Positions 1 to 8,200 of a stretch of 11,637 nucleotides of DNA are shown here, piece after piece. Source of the stretch: Baffinella frigidus (Eukaryota > Cryptophyceae > Cryptomonadales > Baffinellaceae); contig MU646307.1 in the NCBI GenBank assembly GCA_026770585.1, positions 1,260,953 through 1,272,589 on the forward strand. Reading direction: 5' to 3'. Position numbers and translations under genes: made by a program. Within the stretch, counting starts at the first letter, position 1; the number at the start of each line of letters is the position of its first letter. Under the pieces are notes generated by a model that saw only the letters and a program-made list of their open reading frames with translations, made no database searches and had not been told where the DNA came from.

Positions 1-33
1 AGAAAGCCCCCCCCTAGGACCACCATAGGGCCC

Positions 34-180
34 TTGCCGTACGGGGAGAGGCATTTCTCGAAACTTCTCGTTTCTCGAACAATTTCTCGAGATCTCGAGA
101 TTTCTCGAGTCTCGAACCTCGCTTCTCGAGGTCGCATATCCACTTCTCGAGTCTCGAAGAATTCTTCGAGACGCAACACT
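34..180. repeat. TTCTCGA-rich irregular repeat
   Basis: TTCTCGA occurs about ten times with variable spacing, including the palindrome CTCGAGATCTCGAG. It shows no codon structure. Nothing recognisable lies in 181-450 beyond a weak GGTACC/AGAATCC inverted pair. Confidence 0.75.
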
Positions 181-555
181 ACCGTAATGCGATTTTTGAC
201 CATGAACGGGAATAGATATAGCGGTACGTGATTGTAAAATTTGTACCGAAAAAGTGATTAGATGGGCTTTAAAGGCATTCCGGGATCTCCAAAACTTTCG
301 TGAGAAAGGTACCTTAGAATCCAATGGCTCCAGTAATAAGTCGGATTCTGCAGTATCGGTACGTTCTCTCGCAGGACATGATGAATCGGACCGCCGCGAT
401 CTCGCACCGGCCGTGGATATAAAAGGATAATAAACGGGACAAGACCAGGCGCGTTGGTCTCATATGACCTTCTTAGCTTGCACCAAACGTGACCAGGTGA
501 CTGTTCTATTTTGGGGTCGTGACCCTTCGCAATTTTTCCTTTTGTCAGCACATGA

Positions 556-710
556 CATCTGGTGCATTGTAGGGGTCATCATGGTGGGCCGTTACCCTAT
601 CTGGTGCATTGTAGGGGACATCTGGTGCATTGTAGGGGTCATCATGTCATCTGGTGCATTGTAGGGGTCATGATGGTGGGCCGTTACCCTATCTGGTGCA
701 TTGTAGGGGA
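556..710 (+). repeat. Five-copy minisatellite
   Basis: ATCTGGTGCATTGTAGGGG occurs at about 557, 599, 619, 649 and 691. The spacers alternate between short ones and TCATCATGGTGGGCCGTTAC, suggesting a higher-order unit that was duplicated. Confidence 0.9.
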
Positions 711-780
711 TCACGTGCGCCGATTCTCATAGACGGCTCCAGTTGTGAATGAAATAATGGTCCAAAAACGTGGCCCTACG

Positions 781-1206
781 TACCCAGGGTGGGCTTCGGA
801 AACCTAATTTCGCGAATTTTATTCTCACAGGATCGCCACATAAATTTGGTCACGTCCTGACTTAATGAGAACTGTCCATCTATCAAAAGGAAAGAACATT
901 CTTTGAAGGCTCCAATCGTGTGGTAAATTCCAGTTGAGGTTGCAAAAGTGAGTGAACGACACACCCTCTTGCGTCCTTCTACTTTTATTTGAGCTTAAAC
1001 AGTGTGTCCAATTTTTATAAAACGCGAGCGACTTCGTGCTCGCGATTTGATAAAAATTTGCTGACAAGATAAAAGTTGCTGACGGGCAGGCCAAAATTTG
1101 GGGGGCGGGCCGGCTCCCAGGCCGAAAATTAGGTTTTCGAAGGACGCCCAGGACGTGAAGAATTCTAAAAGGATTGTACAGGGAGTCTATAATAGCCCTG
1201 TACAAG
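781..1206. repeat. Nested inverted repeats upstream of the gene
   Basis: CTTCGGAAACCTAATTTCG (794-812) faces CGAAAATTAGGTTTTCGAAG (1123-1142). Inside it, AATTTTTATAAAACGCGAGC (1010-1029) pairs with 1038-1058 around an 8-base loop. TTGTACAGGG/CCCTGTACAA at 1174-1205 is a further small hairpin. Nothing coding was seen. Confidence 0.8.
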
Positions 1207-1320
1207 TCTTAAAACCCTGGGCCTTTAAAAGCTAAGGGACTTCCCCCTCCGGGTGCGGAGGGCCGGCAAATCGCTTTTTCGAAGCGCTCCCTGAGAATCA
1301 TTGAATGGGAGTTTTAAATT

Positions 1321-1561
1321 CTTCTGTTTCGACTTTACAAGTGATTTTAGCGCGGCCGAACGTTTCTCAGATGTAAACAAGTGACTTTCGATTGCGGGTT
1401 TTCCGTTTCTGGTGAATCAACGGCATTTGTACGACATAAAATCTGAAATAAGGCAGCCTGCGGCGCAAAAAAAGAGATAAAAACACTTGTAAAGTCGAAA
1501 CAGAAGAAAATGTTTCTCGCTGACTTGCGGCGGACTAGAACCGCCGCAAGTCAGCGAGAAA
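1321..1561. repeat. Perfect 23-bp inverted repeat beside a perfect 21-bp hairpin
   Basis: CTTCTGTTTCGACTTTACAA... (1321-1343) is exactly complementary to 1484-1506. Ten bases on, TTTCTCGCTGACTTGCGGCG (1513-1533) forms a perfect hairpin with 1541-1561 around ACTAGAA. Both look recently made. The interval to the gene start (1562-1813) holds only a small GGGGTC/GACCCC hairpin. Confidence 0.9.
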
Positions 1562-1813
1562 CCATTAGGATTTCTTTTTTGTCAGCGGGGTCTTTTCGAC
1601 CCCTGCAAGGGAGAAATTGCTTTACAAAATTCGAGATTTGGTCTCACCGTGAGGGTGAGTGGTCCGTGCGCCATGCACGGAACTGGTCGGGTGGAAGGGA
1701 ACGCGTGAGCTGGTGAGGGCGACGCGTTTGCAGAAACACACGTGTGATGGAGAGCGGAGCGGGGGGCAGGTGACCGCCTGACGTGCCAGACGGCGCCGTA
1801 CCTATACGTCGTG

Positions 1814-2226
1814 ATGGTGCACAACCGCATCTGGGAATCCATGTCCGTCGATTTCGTGGCGTTGGAGTTCAAGAACAGGTTGTTGGAACGACGTTTCCGC
1901 GAGAGGCATTGGCGGAACTACAGCCCCGTGTCTTGGTGGGCCTACTTTGCGTTGACGATCTACCTGATTATCCGGCTCGCGCTCGATGCGGTGTTCTTGC
2001 AGAACTCACAGGACCCAGGCTACGTTCAGGCGGTCTCTCTCTCAGATATTGCCAGGACATCTGCCAATGGTGAAGGCTCGTCTCTCACCTTCTCATTTCT
2101 CGCGGTCGTCGTGCTCATTCTTTTCACGTTCTTCATGTCCAGCCATTCCAACATTCTCAAGCGTTGGGTCGGCCAAAAGCTGCAGCCCTGCATCTCCCTC
2201 AAATACGCGTGGGACACATGGCTATG
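1814..2226 (+). CDS. Exon 1: N-terminus and first two membrane helices
   Basis: It encodes 137 codons plus two bases. ATG at 1814 is chosen because the frame upstream runs into a stop at 1745; a second in-frame ATG lies nine codons further on. The N-terminus is rich in Arg/Glu (LLERRFRERHWRN), typical of the cytosolic side. Helix 1 is SWWAYFALTIYLIIRLAL and helix 2 is LTFSFLAVVVLILFTFF, with a polar loop of about 28 residues between. The exon ends in TG before a GTGCGC donor, giving phase 2. AG dinucleotides at 1768-1769 and 1788-1789 could be acceptors for an upstream 5'UTR exon or a trans-spliced leader, so the mRNA start is not known. Confidence 0.75.
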
Positions 2227-5200
2227 GTGCGCCCCTCCTCCCACCCACCTCGACCCTTCCAGCCCTCTCTCTCTGCGTCTTTGCCGCCATTTCAGCATCA
2301 CAACCTGACCTGCACCCGCCTCGCAGGGGTGGAGCCATAGCGGCCTATTGCCTTGCCATCGGAGAGCAGTATCCCTACAGGGGCATCACCCTGTGGAACC
2401 AAGCGCGCTTTGTCATCGTGTCAACCGTCGGGGGCGCCGCCTTCTCCCTCAGGTGATCCGCGAGACATCACAATCTCTCGAACGCCCCCTCACACTCACG
2501 AGCACATTTCCCGCGAGCTCCCTGCAGTTGCGCCTGGCTCTCGGGCGCACTGCCGGCGCCGCCGCAGGCCCGTAGCGGCGCTGCGCCGTTAGGATCTCGT
2601 GTGCATGTTGAGCGCGCCGGAACCGTTGGCTGAGCGGGGCGCGCCCTGGCGCGCGAGCAGGTTCGTGCACCAGCTCCTGAGCTTCCTCGCCGCGACGCTG
2701 CATACGCTCGTGCACGCCGTGGTGCTCTACGAGGAGAGCGAGTGCGGCTCTATCTTCATGTTCGCGGTCGGCGTCGTGTGCGGCCTCCTGGCGCTCCGGT
2801 CCGACTCCCTACACCCTACACCCTCAACCCTAAACACCAGACCCCAACCCCCAAACCGTCTGAATCTCTTCTGTCAGTTCTGTCAGAAGCAGAAGGCTCC
2901 GTGCATTTCGCCCACGATTTCGGAAACTCGTCATCTCCGCTGTTGCATTCTTATCCGGGGAAACCTATTTTTCTTTCATTTGATGGCAACGAAAATTACT
3001 ACACAATTGCTTTAATATCACTAATAAGAACGAATTGTGTAGTAATTTTCGTTGCCATCAAATGAAAGAAAAATAGGGTTCCCCGGATAAATTCATCAAA
3101 GGCTTGGCATGCTAGCGAGTGCGGCTCTGTCTTCATGTTCGCGGTTGGCGTCGTCCTCCTGGCGCTGCGGTCCGAATCCCTACCCTCAACTCTATACACC
3201 AAACCCTGGTTTTGGGGTTGGGGGCGGGCGATGCGAAACCCCAAACCCCAAACCCCAAACCCCAAACCCCAAACCCCAAACCCCACCCGCCTGATATTTC
3301 ATAGTAGTCCTAGTACCAGGATCCGATATACTATCTATCTATATATATCTATATCTATCTATATATATATAACACCCCTCAATCCTCAACCCGAACGCAG
3401 GTCGTGCATGGAGCGGGAGCGGGCGATGCGGTCGCAGTTCTGCGAGGAGCAGCGCCTCGAGATCGAGCAGACGGGCCTCAAGAACATGCTCGAGTATCCA
3501 CCCGCTCGAACAAACCACATGCGCCTGTTTTTTTCCCCAGGAAAAATTCTGGACGTGTTTTTTTCCCAGGAAAAATTCACCTTAAAACCAACATTTAAGA
3601 CGCTTAGAGATCGAGTAGACGGGCCTCAAGAACATGCTCGAGTACTCACCAGCAACCCGTAGCAGCTTATGACTGGGTCGGGTGCTGTAGTAATTTTCAG
3701 CCAAACCAAATTTCATGGGAGGGGGTCAAAAATCACCTGAGAAATTTTGGGGGGGGCGAAGTGATGATGCGACGAAATCGAAGTGGAACAGAGCTAGGAA
3801 TCCGGCGTCCTTGTACCAGAAAAATAGAAGGACTTACGTGGTTTGGGCGTTATGTGAGGGTTGGTGGTACCAACCAGCCGTCACCCTATCCATCCGTCAA
3901 CTTTGTTTCTCTCCCTATGCCCCTGACTTCTAGGTCTGTCCCACTTAGATTTGGGTTCCCCATAAATCCGCCCCCCCCGAAATTTCACAGGTGAATTTCA
4001 CGGTGGGGGGTTTCTAAATTTACCTGTGAAATTTCCCGGGGGGCGAATTATGGGGAGCTCAAATCTAAGTGGGACAGAGCTAGGACTTTTTCTGTGGCGT
4101 CGTGACGACCCCAAACCCCAAACCCTAATCTTCGTATATGTTGTATACTTGGTGATATACGACTCTGGGCAGGTCCCTCGAGATTATCTTCTCTCTCGTG
4201 TGGCCTCCCCACACCCTGATTCTATCATTTGCTACTCGTCAGCGTGTCACCATCGGTTCCTTCGAAACTAGTCGGCGTGTCAGCATCGTTCATGTGCACC
4301 TAGTCGGCCTCCACACGATTCAACGGCATGTCAAGTGCTGACATGCTCCACAGTCACCCGCGCGCTGGTTTCTGACCCTAATCCCTGCACCCTAAACCCT
4401 AAACCCTAAACCCTAAACCCTAAACCCTAAACCCTAAACTCTAAAACCTAAACCCCACACCCCAAACCCTAAACCATCAACTTTTCTTGTGAGGATACAG
4501 TCAATCTGGCCATCCTACACGGGACTTTATCCCCAGACCCACTCCGGCCATCCTACACGGGACTGTATCCCCGAAATCCTGAACCCTAAACCCTAAGCCC
4601 TAAGCCCAGGTGCGTGATGCCATCGGAGGTGTGCACTGAGTGGATTATCGGGGCCTCTCTCGCCCGGACACCCTCCCAGCTACGTGAGTGACACCGCCCC
4701 GTGTAGGATGACCCTATTGAGAATCCCTAGGACATCTCGTGTAGGATGACCCTATTGAGAATCCCTAGAATATACCGTGTAGGATGGCCGGAGTGGCTAT
4801 ACGGGACTGCATCCCGCCCACCCGACATCAAACTCCTGTGGTAGGAGGGAAGTTCCCCCACGCGACGATACCCTGCGTACCAAATCCGATCCGTCTTTCT
4901 ATTATCCCTGCACTACTGAAAACATTTTTGTGCGGAATCCGCGCAAAGTTGACAGATTTGTGGGCGAGTTGACTTTGAAAACAGGCCAATTTGATACACA
5001 GGCCATCGTCGCGTGGCCCTCCCATAGTTCCCAGAGTCGGAGTTCCCCTCCTACCACAATCTCATAGGGAAACGGTTTTAATTAAAAAAAATCTGGCAAT
5101 GACATTTACTTCACATCATGAGTTTTACTAGTAATATTAAAGTATTCGTGTAGTAATTTTCATTGATTCAAAAGTTTTAAATTAAAACCGTTTTCCTGTG

Positions 5201-8200
5201 AAATCCAGACCCACCCGACATGAAGCTGCGCGGGATTGCCACCCGCCCTCCCAAGTTGTTCAAATAGTGCCCTGGAATTTCTTCGATTTTACCTTGGACC
5301 GGGTTCTCTTTTGACCCTGATCCAAGGTAAATCAAAAATGCCCCAGAGCACTATTTGAGCCACCTCCAAGGGCTCGTGGTGCCTGTCGCCGATAGTGGAC
5401 TTTTCTCAGGGAGTTGACTGCACGCAACCTTATCCGGGGGAACCTATTATTCTTTTATTTGACGGCAACAAAAATTACTACACAATTCGTTCTTACTAGT
5501 AATATTAAAGTATTCGTGTAGTAATTTTCGTTGGAATAAAAGGAAAGAAAAATAGTTTTTCCCGGATAAAGCCTCCACGATTCGGTACGGTACCGGATTC
5601 CGGGGTGTTACGTGACCAATTTGCATTAGAACAATCCTCAACGTTAATTATTTTCAGGTAAGTTGACTTCTGACGAAAGGTTCGTAGTCCACCGTGTGGT
5701 ATCGGCAATCCGTGTGTCGGAAGTTAGGCTGCTGCCAGGGCCCTTTTCATCTCGCCTCTCGGAAAGGCATTCGGACACTGGAGGTATTGTCGAAATGGGC
5801 TCCGCGCGGAATCGAGGTTAGGTCAGCAACGAGCCGGATTTCTCAGAAAAGGAACTTTTATGCTATCGTAGGCATAGTTTTTATCCCAAAATAGCATCCT
5901 CCACCCATAAGATGACACAAAGAGGCAAAAAAATCCGAAAAAATGTTGGATCCGTGCCTGACCTGACCTCGATTTTTTCCGCGCGGAGCCCATTTCGACA
6001 ATACTAGAGTTTGGAACCGGGCTCGTCTTGAGGGACGTAGACTTTTGGAAAACTCATCTCCACTTTTGGAACACTCATCTCCCTTTTAAAATGTCGACTG
6101 TAGGCGCTTTGGATGGAATTTGGTCACGTGGCCACCCGAACAGCGGGCGGGGACGTGTCGATCCTATGAAAATTACTACACAATTCCCACCAGGACAGCT
6201 TTCCAGATTTTTAAAAGGGTGTTTGATCCGCCTGGTGTGGTTGAGAGTAATACAGAAGAGGAAGACGAATTTTATATCGAAACACTTATAATTTATAAAC
6301 TGGATTCAATGAAATTTACTACACATAACGATCTTCACATGTAATATTAAAGCAAACGTGTAGTAATTTTGATTGAAATTCAGTTTATAATTTATAAGTG
6401 TTTCCATATGAAATTTGGAAAGTAAAGAGGATCGATCTAATCCCGCCAGCCATTTGATTTAAATACTTCGGAGTTCCCCGAATCAACGAAATTTTCTGCA
6501 CAATCGGCCAAGTCAGTCGCGTCCAGCCCTCGACACGACCAACGTGTGTAGTAACTTTCGTGCATTCGGGGAACTCCGGCGCATTTAAATCAAACGCCTG
6601 ACGGGACGAGATCGGCGGTGGCAGTCAAATCGTGGGCGTACACGGGGGAGGAAAAGACGAAGGTCGAACAGTTTGAAGGCGCCGCGATCTGCCTGTGCTA
6701 CGACGGCGAGGGCCGCGACCCGGAAGGCATAGTCCAGCAGGTACCCTCCCCATCTTTGACCACTCCCGTCCATCTTTGACCACTTGCGCCTTATTTTTTT
6801 CAGGTTGTTTTTTTCGCTGTCCACCAGCCATCCCAAGTGGCTCAAACAGTGCCCTGGAAGGTCTTCGATTTTACCTTGGATCGGGGTCGGATCCGACCAC
6901 GATCCAAGGTAAATCGAAAACGCCCCAGAGCACTATTTGAGCTACCTTTCAAGGGCTAGTGGCACCCTCCCGCCCATCTTTGACCACTTGCGCCTTATTT
7001 GTTTCCCAGGTTTGTTTTTGCCTGGTGTGGGAACTCGTGTCTGCACGAGAGGTCGGGTGATGCGCGATGGTTGACAGATAGTGCTGAGTGGCCTCTTGGA
7101 GGTCGTCTCTCCTACTCGCTCCCCTCACCCTAAACCCTAAACCTTGTGCCCCCTGCCCTCTGCACCCTAAACCTTGTAACCTTGTGCCCCCTACACCCTA
7201 AACCCTGAACCTTAAACCTAAACCCCAAACCTGTGCCCCCTACACCCTAAACACCCTAAACCCTAAACCTGTGCCCCCTACACCCTAAACCCTAAACCCT
7301 ACACCCTACATCCCAAACCCCAAACCCCAAACCCCAAACCCCAAACCCCAAACCCCAAACCCCAAACCCTCAACCCTAAACCCTAAACCCTAAACCTCAA
7401 CTTTCAAAACTAAACCCTAAACCCTAGCCCTAAACCTTCAACGTGTTGGCAGCCGCGGGAGACGATGGCGTTTCTCGACGAGAAACTAAACCCTACACCC
7501 TACACCCTACACCCCACACCCTACACCCTACACCCTACACCCTACACCCTACACCCTACACCCTACACCCTACAACCTACACCCTACACCCTACAACCTG
7601 CACCCTAAACCCCAAACCCCACACCCCAAACCCCAAACCCCAAACCCTAAACCCTCAACCTCTTAAAAATAACCTGACGTTAAATAACCTGACAAAAACA
7701 ACCCGGTGTGGTGGCAGCTGCGCGAGACAGTGGCGTTTCTCGACACCCTACACCCTACACACTACACCCCAAACCCCGAACCCCAAATCCCAAACCCCAC
7801 ACCCCAACCCCCAAACCCTAAACCCTCAACTTCTTAAAAACAACCTGACGTTAAATAACCTGACAAAAACAACCCGGCGTGGTGGCAGCTGCGCGAGACA
7901 GTGGCGTTTCTCGATGGGAAGCTGGCGCGCCTGGCCCTCAAGCTCCCAGGTGTGTCCCGTGTGGGTACTACTGGAAAGCCGCACCCCGCCCTATCCTGTA
8001 ACCGATCTTGGATTCCAAGACCGACGGCTCCAATTCCCACAACTTTAGGGGCACATTAAATTCATGTTAGACACAAAGTTGACATACTTTGAGCAAAAGC
8101 TGACTATTAAACCCAAATTCGTTTTAAAATATTTAGATGGACAGGGCGGGGTGAAGCTTTTCAGTAGTAGTGAAGGAAGGAGGAGATGATGGGGAACTCC

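Larger units (their letters stand above)
2799..3400 (+). other. Intron 3 (602 bp) holding an array, a hairpin element and an exon 3 copy
   Basis: It is GTCCGA to CGAACGCAG. In order it contains a short C-rich telomere-like stretch (2807-2857), hairpin element E1 (2951-3090), a 3' copy of exon 3 (3114-3184), a G-rich then CCCCAAA foldback (3206-3285) and an AT microsatellite (3324-3373). GCGGGCGATGCG at 3224-3235 also occurs inside exon 4 (3419-3430), possibly a trace of an upstream exon 4 copy. Phase 2 on both sides supports the intron. Confidence 0.65.
3498..6610 (+). other. Intron 4 (about 3.1 kb, boundaries unresolved)
   Basis: No coding exon is recognised here. It contains a pair of TTTTTTTCCC-AGGAAAAATTC repeats (3523-3580), an exon 4 copy, a 70-bp-arm inverted repeat (3930-4085), telomere-like arrays, a nested repeat block (4532-4800), inverted repeats at 4833-5061 and 5784-6004, hairpins E2-E5 and the element B1. 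Between these lie stretches with nothing recognisable, such as 4130-4370, 5570-5780 and 6005-6160. A small exon could be hidden in it. Confidence 0.5.
6741..7888 (+). other. Intron 5 (1148 bp, GT-AG)
   Basis: It runs GTACCC to GGTGGCAG and joins GIVQQ to LRETVAFLD in phase 0. It holds hairpin B2 bracketed by direct repeats, a large telomere-like block (7124-7440) and two 5'-fragment copies of exon 6 (7453 and 7718), separated by more arrays. Confidence 0.7.

Noticed and set aside
556-710. CRISPR-like regular repeats
   Set aside because: The spacers are themselves repeated and of uneven length, and the setting is eukaryotic; a minisatellite explains it.
825-1205. 126-codon minus-strand open frame
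   Set aside because: It lies across an inverted repeat, shows no recognisable motif or codon bias, and I see no homology by eye.
1510-1716. Upstream coding exon with ATG at 1510
   Set aside because: It starts inside the perfect hairpin and has no join in phase to exon 1 that I can support.
3135-3662. 175-codon open frame on the + strand
   Set aside because: It runs through the exon 3 copy, CCCCAAA array, microsatellite and exon 4 without splicing. Only the exon 4 part is in the true frame.
4376-4474. A true chromosome end
   Set aside because: The array is short, degenerate and flanked by unrelated sequence on both sides, as are all the others.
7443-8048. 201-codon open frame rich in HPTPYTLHPT and NPKPQTLNP
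   Set aside because: It is a translation of telomere-like arrays and exon 6 fragments in the wrong frame; repeats of seven bases without stops give long frames by default.
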